This document shows, piece by piece, positions 6,023 to 13,100 of a stretch of 16,762 nucleotides of DNA. The stretch lies in the NCBI GenBank assembly GCA_004212135.1, contig RXIE01000112.1, forward strand, positions 1-16,762. Reading direction: 5' to 3'. Source of the DNA: Candidatus Methanophagales archaeon ANME-1-THS (GTDB taxonomy: Archaea > Halobacteriota > Syntropharchaeia > Alkanophagales > Methanospirareceae). The notes below the pieces were generated by a model. The model searched no databases. It was not told the DNA's origin and saw only the letters and a list, made by a program, of their open reading frames with translations. A program made the translations under genes and the position numbers. Each line of letters begins with the position of its first letter. Position 1 is the first letter of the stretch.

Positions 6023-6595
6023 ATGATGACAAAGCTAAAGGTTCAAAATTACAAAAGTTTGAAAAACGTAGAACTCGAACTTGACAAATTTAATGTTCTG
6101 ATTGGACCAAATGCAAGTGGAAAGAGCAACTTATTGGATTGTTTGGCGTTTCTTTCCGAAATTGCTCAAAAAAGGATTGACGAGAGCTTGAATAAAAGAG
6201 GGGGTTATGAACATGTGGCATTCTGGGGAGAGAAAGGGAACATCGAACTGTCCATTAATTTCATTTTAGGCACTAAAGCATCTAACTATCTTATCTCTAT
6301 GTCTGATAAAGGGGTGGTAAAGGAAGAATTATCGATCGGAGGGAAACAAGTAATGGAACGCAACTTAAAGGAGACTAAAATATTAGTATCCCCTGATACG
6401 GAAGGATATTCCTCGGTTGGTTTAACCCCTTGGTCTTCTGCAATTGCATACTCAGAAATAATGGCGCGGGACGAATACAAAAAAGCTATCGAGTTTCTAA
6501 TCAATTGGAAGGCATACAATTTCATAACCTCTGAAATGAGAAGAACGTATTCAGCCAAGAGGAACCTTATTCTAGATAAAAATGGGGGAATTTAG
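6023..6595 (+). CDS. AAA15/OLD-like ATPase, N-terminal fragment (frameshifted gene)
   Basis: These 190 residues are the N-terminal lobe of a RecF/OLD-like (AAA15) ATPase. They start with KLKVQNYKSLKNVELEL, then Walker A GPNASGKS at 28-35 followed by NLLDCL. The reading frame stops at 6593-6595 just after a run of five G (6584-6588). Adding one G would continue it as KNGGNLAQVLLSL straight into the frame starting at 6601, so the two pieces are one gene of about 364 residues broken by a single-base deletion. ATPases of this family pair with a TOPRIM nuclease-like partner in defence and DNA-processing modules; such a partner follows. The GC content is visibly lower than in ribC and ribH. Confidence 0.8.
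   Translation: MMTKLKVQNYKSLKNVELELDKFNVLIGPNASGKSNLLDCLAFLSEIAQKRIDESLNKRGGYEHVAFWGEKGNIELSINFILGTKASNYLISMSDKGVVKEELSIGGKQVMERNLKETKILVSPDTEGYSSVGLTPWSSAIAYSEIMARDEYKKAIEFLINWKAYNFITSEMRRTYSAKRNLILDKNGGI
6584..6588 (+). other. Frameshift site in the ATPase gene (G5 run)
   Basis: A homopolymer of five G separates the two halves of the ATPase reading frame. One extra G restores a continuous family-like sequence (DKNGGNLAQVLL). A real inactivating deletion, phase-variable slippage, or a homopolymer sequencing error are all possible. Confidence 0.65.
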
Positions 6596-6600
6596 CTCAG

Positions 6601-7116
6601 GTGTTGCTCTCTTTGCATAATGAACGTCCAAAGACCTTTGATAAAATAGAGAACATGCTTAAGCAGGCAATCCCGCAGATAGACGAACTTTTGACTCCTT
6701 TAACTGAGGGTGGGGAAACATACGTGGCAATGAGGGAACAAGGTTTTGATTCTGCAAACGATTATTTCCAGGTTTCTGATGGCACGCTTAAGTTGCTGGC
6801 TTATATCACCGCGATCGCCACCGAAGAGGCGAACGTGGTTTGCTTTGAGGAGCCTGAGAACTTCGTTCATCCTCGACTGTTTGAGCTTTTAGTGGAGATT
6901 TTTAAGAGGTCGGATAAGCAGATTATCCTATCAACGCATTCTCCTTATCTCGTTGATTGGGTTGAGCCAGAGGATGTAATAATAGTGGAAAAAAAGGATC
7001 AAGAGACCGTTGCGAGTAGAATAAAGGATGGAGATAAACTCATGAAACGTTTAGAAGAGCGTGGGCTGTCACTTGGCGAATATTGGTACGGTGGGGGGCT
7101 TGGCGGCAATCCATGA
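6601..7116 (+). CDS. AAA15/OLD-like ATPase, C-terminal fragment
   Basis: These 171 residues form the second half of the ATPase split at the G5 run. They contain the signature-like VSDGTLKLLAYITA, Walker B VVCFEEPEN with the catalytic-type Glu pair, 'HPRLFELLVEIF' and the H-loop LSTHSPYLVDWV, in the order typical of AAA15 proteins. The nominal GTG at 6601 is probably not a real initiation site; upstream sequence in this frame (NLAQ) belongs to the same protein. The gene ends with TGA overlapping the ATG of the next gene (ATGA at 7113-7116), so the two are translationally coupled. If the frameshift is real, the ATPase is inactive unless translation slips at the G run. Confidence 0.78.
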   Translation: MLLSLHNERPKTFDKIENMLKQAIPQIDELLTPLTEGGETYVAMREQGFDSANDYFQVSDGTLKLLAYITAIATEEANVVCFEEPENFVHPRLFELLVEIFKRSDKQIILSTHSPYLVDWVEPEDVIIVEKKDQETVASRIKDGDKLMKRLEERGLSLGEYWYGGGLGGNP

Positions 7117-7649
7117 TGGGCGTTATAGTTGAGGGGACATCTGATGAGAAGGTAATTCGTGAAATTACAACTAAATTGGGAATTAATGCGGAGATAAGGA
7201 TGTCAAGAAGAGGAGCAAAAATACAAAGTCCGAAAAAGACAAAATCATTCGTTGATTTACTTCATGATTGTGATAAAATAGTTATACTAAAAGATTCCCA
7301 TTGCTCTGACCCTGAAGCGATAGAAAGTAATTTAAGGAAACGATTAAGAGAATTAGGATTATCCTTTGATGGAAATATCAGGATTTGCATTGTAGTCCAT
7401 GCCATCGAATCCTGGCTCCTGGCTGATGAAGAAGCAATTGGTGATTATCTTGGTTCAAAAGTAAAGGAAGTTCTTAATCCTGAAAATGCCTGCAAGCCGG
7501 AAGAAGTTTTAGATGGAATCTTCAAAAAGAACGGAAGGGAATATTTAAAAGGAGGTGAAGCCCCGAGAGAACTAGCAAAAAGATTGAGGTTAGAGAAAGT
7601 TATAACAAAGTGTCCTTCATTTATAAAGTTCAAAGCGTTTATAGGATAA
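7113..7649 (+). CDS. TOPRIM-like DUF4276-type protein, partner of the ATPase
   Basis: The protein has 178 residues from the ATG at 7113 that overlaps the ATPase stop (ATGA). It begins GVIVEGTSDEKVI (Glu7, Asp11) and has 'KIVILKDSHCSDPE' with D61 and D66, then VHAIESWLLADEEAI. A first-strand acidic Glu, a DxxxxD-like acidic pair on a later strand and the 'IESWLLAD' stretch are characteristic of TOPRIM-related DUF4276/RloB-like proteins. It is therefore probably a metal-dependent nuclease-type effector acting with the ATPase. An upstream start at 7083 exists but lies inside the ATPase. The frame is intact although its partner is broken. The family call is by recognition of motifs and rests on modest evidence. 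Confidence 0.65.
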   Translation: MMGVIVEGTSDEKVIREITTKLGINAEIRMSRRGAKIQSPKKTKSFVDLLHDCDKIVILKDSHCSDPEAIESNLRKRLRELGLSFDGNIRICIVVHAIESWLLADEEAIGDYLGSKVKEVLNPENACKPEEVLDGIFKKNGREYLKGGEAPRELAKRLRLEKVITKCPSFIKFKAFIG

Positions 7650-7662
7650 GAGAAAGTTAAAA

Positions 7663-8091
7663 ATGGTAAAAGAAGCGGAAATAAAATTGGGTTTTGTCGT
7701 CTCAGAGTTCAATCGGGACATCACCTATCAAATGGAGATACTCGGAAGAGAGCATGCGGCGTTTCTCGGTGCGACGGTCTATCGCACGATGTACACGCCG
7801 GGAACCTTTGACATGCCGTTAGCCGTGAAGAAGATGCTCACCGATGGAGAGGTCGACGCTGTGGTTACGCTTGGCTGCATCATAGAAGGGGGAACCGAGC
7901 ATGACGAAGTGATTGCATCGCAATTGACGAGGAAGATCATGGACCTTTCGCTCGAATACAACAAGCCGGTGACTCTGGGCGTCTCAGGGCCGGGGATGAC
8001 GAGATTAGAAGCGCAAGAACGGGTGGATTATGCAAAAAGAGCAGTAGAAGCTGCGGTAAAGCTGGTGCAGCGGCTCAGAGAGACAAAATAA
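7663..8091 (+). CDS. ribH: 6,7-dimethyl-8-ribityllumazine synthase
   Basis: This is the penultimate step of riboflavin synthesis: condensation of 5-amino-6-ribitylaminouracil with dihydroxybutanone phosphate. The 142 residues contain LGFVVSEFNRDIT (9-21), TPGTFDMPLAVKKM (45-58), GCIIEGGTEHDEV (71-83) with the catalytic-type His80, and the C-terminal VSGPGMTRLEAQERV. The length is normal for archaeal RibH, which forms a large hollow or decameric assembly. It follows the DUF4276-type gene by 13 bases and delivers the substrate of ribC encoded 1.7 kb upstream. Its last 64 bases overlap the 3' end of cbiB on the opposite strand. Confidence 0.93.
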   Translation: MVKEAEIKLGFVVSEFNRDITYQMEILGREHAAFLGATVYRTMYTPGTFDMPLAVKKMLTDGEVDAVVTLGCIIEGGTEHDEVIASQLTRKIMDLSLEYNKPVTLGVSGPGMTRLEAQERVDYAKRAVEAAVKLVQRLRETK

Positions 8092-8996
8092 AGAAGAGAT
8101 AACACCACAAGGCACAGGAAGGCGAAGAGGAGTGAAGATCGCTTCATGACCCGTATAGCGCCTTCTATATGGCTCTCTGATGCGCTCTCATACCCTTCTC
8201 CGACCACATAATACCCTTTCTTCTCTAACTTCACTTGGAGGGCATGGCTCATTGCCCTTATGGTCAGAGGAATATGCTCCTCAGGTCCAGATGGTATGAC
8301 CTTTTGCCCTTTCGATTTGGCGGTCAACAGAATTAAGCCTGCTGCAATCCGCTCAGGTATGTAATTCAGCGCGGTATCTGTTTTTGCAGAGAACCAGCCG
8401 AGGTAGAAATAGTCCCTCGTTTTATAGCCCACAACGGCATCGAGCGTATTGATCACCCGGTAGACCATAGCACCAAAAACGCCTGCACCGAAGATGCCGA
8501 AGAGCACGAAATAAAAGAACGGAGCTATAACGCTATCGGTTAAGTTCTCAGCCACTGATTCTATCGTTGCGGAATCAAGGAGCTCGGTATCCAGATCAGC
8601 TACGTTTCGGCTAACTATTTTGCCCACCGCGGCCCGCTTCGCCTCTATATCCGTTGCCTCCAGTGCAGCCCTTCCGAATCGTTCCAGACCTTTTATCGTA
8701 AAGGTCATCTTGAAGACGAGCGAGCCTAAGGCGATATACAGGAGTTCAGAAGGGATGAGTGGGAGCAACAAACAGGGCACTGCGAAGATGATCAGTATCA
8801 GTAGTGGATACACCACCCCGAGCAGTTTCTCCTTCCTCAGATCCTCTCGTCTCGTTCTTCGGTCAAGGAAATACATCAAACGGCTTATCCACACAATGGG
8901 ATAAAATCGATCTATTCTCTCCGGGGGATCGCCTATGCTCAGGTCAATGAGGAGCGCAATCGAGAAAATAACGAGGTGATCTACAAAGCAATTCAT
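8028..8996 (-). CDS. cbiB: Adenosylcobinamide-phosphate synthase CbiB (CobD)
   Basis: This 322-residue integral membrane enzyme joins adenosylcobyric acid to aminopropanol (phosphate) in cobamide synthesis. Family signatures are DLSIGDPPERIDRFYPIVWISRL (18-40), SATIESVAENLTDSVIAP (142-159), NTLDAVVGYK (183-192), GWFSAKTD (200-207) and NYIPERI (211-217). There are hydrophobic segments near 5-20, 60-98, 157-180 and 288-307. The start ATG overlaps the stop of the Cys-rich gene (8993-8996). The last about 20 residues (SLSRCTSFTAASTALFA) are encoded antisense to ribH and look like a read-out past the normal end of the protein. HP is replaced by YP after GDP, a modest variation. Confidence 0.9.
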   Translation of the reverse strand: MNCFVDHLVIFSIALLIDLSIGDPPERIDRFYPIVWISRLMYFLDRRTRREDLRKEKLLGVVYPLLILIIFAVPCLLLPLIPSELLYIALGSLVFKMTFTIKGLERFGRAALEATDIEAKRAAVGKIVSRNVADLDTELLDSATIESVAENLTDSVIAPFFYFVLFGIFGAGVFGAMVYRVINTLDAVVGYKTRDYFYLGWFSAKTDTALNYIPERIAAGLILLTAKSKGQKVIPSGPEEHIPLTIRAMSHALQVKLEKKGYYVVGEGYESASESHIEGAIRVMKRSSLLFAFLCLVVLSLLYFVSLSRCTSFTAASTALFA

Positions 8997-9361
8997 GGTT
9001 CTAACGAAGGTGGATATCTCTCTTTTACAATCAAGAATATCTTCTTGACTATTTCACTCTTCGACTCGATATCCTCGACGTTCTCTATGCCGCAGGCGAT
9101 GAATTCGACCATGATCGCTTCCGCAACGTCCGCGCGATGGATCCAATCACAGCCTGAGCAGCCCCAGATAAGGCTGCCGTCTTTTCTCTTCACCCATCCA
9201 CCACCTGTCTCTTCGTCCTCACAGGGATAAAATGGGCAGAAACACCAGGTGCAATCGTGATCAGGAATATGGCAGGGATAATACTCACAGGTCTCATCGC
9301 GTCCTACAAGCTTCTTTGCTTCTACTACCTTCTTCAGGTGCTCGTGCGCAAGTGGATGCAT
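8993..9361 (-). CDS. Cysteine-rich small metal-binding protein (PF04071-like) coupled to cbiB
   Basis: The protein has 122 residues and nine cysteines: C25, C30, C37, C40, C42, C47, C68, C71 and C90. The core 'CEYYPCH....DCTWCFCPFYPC' followed by 'GCSGCDWIH' is the signature of the cysteine-rich small domain family, a likely zinc or Fe-S binding module. As I recall, this domain also occurs fused to CobD-type threonine-phosphate decarboxylases of methanogens, which make the aminopropanol phosphate used by CbiB. Here it stands alone and its stop overlaps the cbiB ATG (ATGA), so a role in the nucleotide-loop branch of cobamide synthesis is a fair inference. A TATA box on the minus strand (9391-9400) about 30 bases upstream suggests a nearly leaderless transcript. 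Confidence 0.75.
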   Translation of the reverse strand: MHPLAHEHLKKVVEAKKLVGRDETCEYYPCHIPDHDCTWCFCPFYPCEDEETGGGWVKRKDGSLIWGCSGCDWIHRADVAEAIMVEFIACGIENVEDIESKSEIVKKIFLIVKERYPPSLEP

Positions 9362-9390
9362 CTTTGCTAAGTATTCAGAATCCTGAGGAC

Positions 9391-9400
9391 TTTATAAAAT
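9391..9400 (-). promoter_or_regulatory. TATA box for the Cys-rich/cbiB operon
   Basis: On the minus strand ATTTTATAAA lies about 30 bases before the ATG at 9361, the usual spacing for an archaeal transcript with almost no leader. No ribosome binding site is visible before that ATG, which agrees. Confidence 0.5.
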
Positions 9401-9589
9401 CTGGATTCGATCTTCAGCAATTTCGAACGTATTATCTCCAACGTTGATGCAGCGTTTTCGGTCTCAAAATAAAGTTTGGGAGGCAACATCCAAAAAACGA
9501 CAGGTATATAGACATCCTCCTCTTTGATTGACCCTAAGGAAGGCTAAAAAGAAGCTTGTAGGACAAGCAAGCTAATAGCTCCTTCACTG

Positions 9590-10780
9590 GTGGCAATAGG
9601 AATGTTAATTTCAGTGCTTACCCTAACAGCAACAGCAACGACCTATTACGTAGCTCCTACCGGTGATGATGCCCACCCAGGGACGGTCAATCAGCCATGG
9701 CGAACCATCCAGCACGCCGCTGATACGATGGTAGCTGGTGACACGGTTTATATCAGAGCGGGAACGTACCATGAACGGGTTGTGCCACAGAATTCCGGCA
9801 GTTCAGGAAATTACATCACCTATACTGCTTATCCTGGCGACACGGTCACCATCGATGGAGCGGGTATAACCTTACCCCAAGATTGGGGTGGATTGTTCGA
9901 TGTGACCGATAAGCGCTATATCACTATTTCAGGGCTGCGAATCATAAACGCCGGTCCGAACGCGAACAATGCTGGCATTTTGGTTGATCTTTCGAGTTAT
10001 ATTACAATTGAGAATTGCTCTACGCAGAATACGGTCTCCTCCAGTATTGGTATCTGGAATAGTAAGCATATTACGATTGATGGCAATGAGATTGTACTCG
10101 CCTGTAATGATGGTGAACAAGAATGTATTACAGTCGCTGGCACTGATACCTTTGAGGTCAAGAATAATCATGTTCATCATGGAGGGCCAGGCAGCATTGG
10201 TGGTGAGGGGATAGATATAAAGGATGGATCTTCAAATGGAAGAGTCTATAAAAATCATGTCCATGATTTAAACCGGCTTGGTATGTATGTGGAACCCTGG
10301 GATAAACACACCTCCATTATCGACGTGTATCAGAATATTGTCCATGACTGTCATGGTAATGGTTTCTGTGTGGCTTCCGAGGCGGGTGGTCTCCTTGAGC
10401 ATGTCAGTTTTTATAACAATATCGCCTACCGTAACGAGGAGTGCGGCTTCAACTTTGGTCATTATGGTGAAGAAGACATTCTCTCACGCCCACTGAAGGA
10501 TATCAAAGTGATAAACAACGTCTTTTATAACAATGGGAAGGGAAGCTGGGGCGGGGGTATATCTGTTGAGAGTCGCGATGCAGAAGATACCACAATACGG
10601 AATAACATTATCAGCAAGAATCTCGTATTTCAAATGAACGTCGAGGTTTCAATACCCAATCTTATTATCGACCACAATTTAATCGACGGTTACCGAGGAT
10701 TTGACAGCGAGACTTATGGTACTGACTTTTTAGAAGGAGATCCACGCTTCCAAAACCCTTCTGGAGTAAACTTTCATTAA
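9590..10780 (+). CDS. Secreted right-handed beta-helix protein, main part (interrupted by TAA)
   Basis: This 396-residue piece is a right-handed parallel beta-helix surface protein. After a hydrophobic signal segment comes 'YYVAPTGDDAHPGTVNQPWRTIQHA', the DUF1565/pectate-lyase-like entry motif, then many Asn/Gly-rich turns such as 'YITIENCS', 'HITIDGNEI', 'FEVKNNHVHHGG' and 'VINNVFYNN'. Such proteins bind or cleave polysaccharides outside the cell. The frame ends with TAA (10778-10780) in NFH-stop-MDGSPAIDTGS, where relatives have a residue such as Leu, so the protein is cut inside a conserved motif. The start is uncertain: GTG 9590 and ATG 9602 give signal peptides without basic residues, while the same frame upstream (SKLIAPSLVAIG) looks coding back to 9548 without a start codon. 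Confidence 0.75.
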   Translation: MAIGMLISVLTLTATATTYYVAPTGDDAHPGTVNQPWRTIQHAADTMVAGDTVYIRAGTYHERVVPQNSGSSGNYITYTAYPGDTVTIDGAGITLPQDWGGLFDVTDKRYITISGLRIINAGPNANNAGILVDLSSYITIENCSTQNTVSSSIGIWNSKHITIDGNEIVLACNDGEQECITVAGTDTFEVKNNHVHHGGPGSIGGEGIDIKDGSSNGRVYKNHVHDLNRLGMYVEPWDKHTSIIDVYQNIVHDCHGNGFCVASEAGGLLEHVSFYNNIAYRNEECGFNFGHYGEEDILSRPLKDIKVINNVFYNNGKGSWGGGISVESRDAEDTTIRNNIISKNLVFQMNVEVSIPNLIIDHNLIDGYRGFDSETYGTDFLEGDPRFQNPSGVNFH

Positions 10781-11119
10781 ATGGACGGATCGCCGGCCAT
10801 CGATACGGGATCGGCCGGGGACGCGCCACGTGATGACTTCGACGGTAATCCTCGACCTCACGGTACCGGTTACGACATCGGCTGTTATGAGTTCCTTTTG
10901 ACTACAGCACCACCAGCTATCGAGACCGGAGCCTGGACTTCTCCGCGCATAATGGAGACACCCACGCCAATGCTGACACCCACCCCGAGATCACCAAGTT
11001 TCAATGTTGTATTTACAATTGGCGGACTACTGGCAGGAGCGTATCTCATACTGAAAAAGAAGAAGCGGAGTAATTCTAAAACGGTTAAATTAAGGATTTT
11101 CTTAGAGCGATCATGTTAA
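10781..11119 (+). CDS. C-terminal part of the beta-helix protein with PGF-CTERM-like tail
   Basis: This continues in the same frame directly after the TAA, starting with an ATG (TAAATG). It contains MDGSPAIDTGSAGDAPRDDFDGNPRPHG..YDIGCYEF, the usual closing module of beta-helix/DUF1565 proteins, then a Thr/Pro-rich linker (about 55-70), 'SPSFNVVFTIGGLLAGAYLI' and KKKKR. That is the three-part layout of an archaeosortase-processed C-terminus, with PSF in place of PGF. A 16-residue tail after the basic cluster is unusual for such signals. The 112 residues have no signal peptide and make little sense alone. Either the gene is broken, or the stop is read through or reinitiated. Its stop codon overlaps that of the convergent asparagine-synthetase-like gene. 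Confidence 0.68.
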   Translation: MDGSPAIDTGSAGDAPRDDFDGNPRPHGTGYDIGCYEFLLTTAPPAIETGAWTSPRIMETPTPMLTPTPRSPSFNVVFTIGGLLAGAYLILKKKKRSNSKTVKLRIFLERSC

Positions 11120-12090
11120 TGCTTTTCTCGAAGATATGTACTGAGCGGATAGGAGAAGCCACAGATGCTACAGTGGAACTTATTTTCGGGAAGCCAAGCT
11201 CTGCAGAGTGGGCAGGTAGTTTTTGTTCCCTCTTTTGCCCGTGGGATTTCACCCACCACTTCCTTGTAAATTTCGTAGAAGAAGAGATGCTCTTTATTCA
11301 TGAATTCCATCCTATATGCTCGTTTCTTTGCCTCAAACTCAGCATCCGAAATCTTCGCTCTGATAACAGCTCGGAGCTTTGTTGCCCCCGAACCGAACTC
11401 TATGGGTTCTTTCCCTCGCCACGCGACCGCACCCAATTCCGCTTCAAATGCCCGTCTCAATATCCACTTCCCATATCTTCTCCCATCTTTCTCTCTTACT
11501 TTTAAATCAGGATCCAACTCGAGCGCGAGATCAACCATTTTTGGATCACCGTAGGGCTGTTTTATCGCCACGCCGAGAGACGCGCCAAGCTTGTTGGAGG
11601 AGAAATACATCGTTTTTGAGAGAGCGGTTAGGTACATCTTCAAATCCTCGTGCGAGAGCTCATGCATGTACGAATACCCTGCGAAGAGCTCATCAGCACC
11701 ATCTCCGGTCATTACACTGGTTATTCCACGATTCTTTGCTTCCTTTAACGCGGCATAGATGACCAGATCATTCGGGAGGGCAGGATCAAAGCTTTTGAGC
11801 ATTTTTATCACCGCTGGTAGTGCTCCTAACGCTTCTTCTTCACTCAGTTGAATCAGATGGTGTTCATACTGGAACTTCTGAGCTACCTTTTTTGCGTAGC
11901 TGAGGTCAGGAGCTCGAGTTCCGGCCATAACGACCGTAAACGCGCTTTTCCTTGTACCACTATGGCACGGAAGAGCGGCTAAAATGCTCGTGTCTAACCC
12001 GCCGGAAAGCAGCAATGCCTCCGCATTGTTCTTTTTCACTGCGTCTCTCAATAATTCTCTTAACAAAATGCATGCTTCTTCCTCTTTCAT
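11116..12090 (-). CDS. Asparagine-synthetase-like ATP-dependent enzyme without glutaminase domain, with zinc ribbon
   Basis: The protein has 324 residues. The PP-loop LLSGGLDTS (27-35) and the TGDGADELFAGY block (128-139) are diagnostic of the asparagine synthetase B synthetase domain, which activates a carboxylate by adenylation and transfers nitrogen to it. The N-terminal class II glutaminase domain, with its Cys2, is absent, so ammonia or a partner protein must supply nitrogen, or the enzyme makes a different amide. A C-terminal zinc ribbon is clear: C293, C296, C307 and C310 (CPLC...CSIC), which is not part of classical AsnB. Residue 'KWILRRAF' (about 217-224) matches the family C-terminal active-site helix. 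It lies downstream of the TPR-like gene on the same strand, 70 bases away. The substrate is unknown. Confidence 0.8.
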   Translation of the reverse strand: MKEEEACILLRELLRDAVKKNNAEALLLSGGLDTSILAALPCHSGTRKSAFTVVMAGTRAPDLSYAKKVAQKFQYEHHLIQLSEEEALGALPAVIKMLKSFDPALPNDLVIYAALKEAKNRGITSVMTGDGADELFAGYSYMHELSHEDLKMYLTALSKTMYFSSNKLGASLGVAIKQPYGDPKMVDLALELDPDLKVREKDGRRYGKWILRRAFEAELGAVAWRGKEPIEFGSGATKLRAVIRAKISDAEFEAKKRAYRMEFMNKEHLFFYEIYKEVVGEIPRAKEGTKTTCPLCRAWLPENKFHCSICGFSYPLSTYLREKH

Positions 12091-12093
12091 GAG

Positions 12094-12127
12094 TTAACCA
12101 CGAGATTACACAGATTTACACTGATTT
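12094..12127. repeat. Degenerate intergenic tandem motif of the 'ATTACACAGATTT' type
   Basis: Between two minus-strand genes lies a segment built from ACGAGATTACACAG, ATTTACACTGATTT-like units, each a variant of CA(C/G)A(G)ATT(T)ACA. Very similar low-complexity intergenic strings are common in many environmental bacterial and archaeal genomes, as I recall. Only one partial copy is seen here; function unknown. Confidence 0.4.
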
Positions 12128-12160
12128 TATTCTTTAAATTTTCCATCACTCACTTGAATT

Positions 12161-13033
12161 TTATCTCATGACTTTCTTCTTTTCTTCTTCCAGGTCTCGG
12201 AGTCTATCTAAAATAACTCTTTTATCCGAGGTAGCTTTAGCAAGTCCCATACGATATATTTTCTCCGCGTTATCATAATCCAGACGGGGAAGCTCGTCAT
12301 TCCGGCTGAATAACCAATACATATCGCCCCAGCCTATATACCCCCATGCAGATTCTGGAAACTCCTCTATTATCTTCTTAAATGCAGCATCTCCTTTCTC
12401 TTTCTCGCCGAGGAAGAAATAAGATTCTGCCTCTGCTCGCTTCATGTTCTTTATGACCAAACTGCTCGTGTCCGGAAGCATGCGATAGAATTCACGACAA
12501 TATTCAATCCTCTTCTCGTAAAAAATTGTATCTTCCGAACCAGCATTCCCCAATTCCAGTTCTAAATCCTGACACCAGTTAAAAAGACTTTGCATGCCGG
12601 TAAATACACTTTCCGCATTCTCAATGGATTTCATATCTGGAGAGAAACGCTTCTTCAAATGTTCCCTGATCTGTGATTCTTTATTGCAGCACTCTTTTAT
12701 CCTTCTTTCTCTTTTAAGGTCATACCCTCTCTGCATCATCTCATCTAACTGTTCTGAATTAATCACATCGGGAGCCAATCTTCGCCACAAGACAATCGCT
12801 GCCATCCAGATAAAGTCTTCATCAAACCACTCCGCAGTAATCGGGTAAATTCTAACCCAATGGTCAGCAAGGTCACTGGCTGAATAGAACCTCTTCACGT
12901 CTTCCAAAAACTGGCTTCTCTTGAAATCAACACCAAAACCTCTCAATTTCCTGATTATCTCTTTCGTCGAAAGTGTCTCGACTTCCTCTATACTCCAGTG
13001 ATACATCCTCGGTGCTTGACGTCTGAAACGCAT
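12161..13033 (-). CDS. TPR-like helical-repeat protein, uncharacterised
   Basis: The protein has 290 residues and is almost wholly alpha-helical. The N-terminal part (WSIEEVETLSTKEIIRKLRGFGVDF) and middle part (HWVRIYPITAEWFDEDFIWMAAIVLWRRL) belong to a type often annotated in methanogens beside SEC-C/TPR proteins. Residues about 200-250 (RAEAESYFFLGEKEKGDAAFKKIIEEFPESAWGYIGWGDMYW) form a tetratricopeptide-like pair with the tyrosine/glycine pattern of that group. There is no catalytic motif, signal peptide or membrane span. It probably acts as a protein-binding scaffold. The SEC-C zinc motif itself is missing. A minus-strand TATA (13041-13049) is too close to the ATG at 13033, so translation may start at the ATG at 13006 (MYHWSIEE), which has GAGG before it. 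Confidence 0.65.
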   Translation of the reverse strand: MRFRRQAPRMYHWSIEEVETLSTKEIIRKLRGFGVDFKRSQFLEDVKRFYSASDLADHWVRIYPITAEWFDEDFIWMAAIVLWRRLAPDVINSEQLDEMMQRGYDLKRERRIKECCNKESQIREHLKKRFSPDMKSIENAESVFTGMQSLFNWCQDLELELGNAGSEDTIFYEKRIEYCREFYRMLPDTSSLVIKNMKRAEAESYFFLGEKEKGDAAFKKIIEEFPESAWGYIGWGDMYWLFSRNDELPRLDYDNAEKIYRMGLAKATSDKRVILDRLRDLEEEKKKVMR

Positions 13034-13040
13034 CTTACAT

Positions 13041-13066
13041 TAAAATATACCCGTACTGTTTATTTA
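13041..13066. promoter_or_regulatory. Divergent TATA boxes between the TPR-like gene and the UPF0280 gene
   Basis: TATATTTTA on the minus strand (13041-13049) and TTTATTTATA on the plus strand (13057-13066) lie back to back in a 37-base spacer between the outermost ATGs. Each is about 38 bases from the second in-frame ATG of its gene (13006 and 13101), a spacing that fits archaeal promoters better than the outer ATGs do. Confidence 0.4.
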
Positions 13067-13100
13067 TAGGATGGGGAAATATTGCGAAGATCTAACTGAG

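Noticed and set aside
5940..7660. Transposon or integrase-borne island around the ATPase cassette
   Set aside because: No transposase, integrase, terminal inverted repeats or target duplications were seen at either edge.
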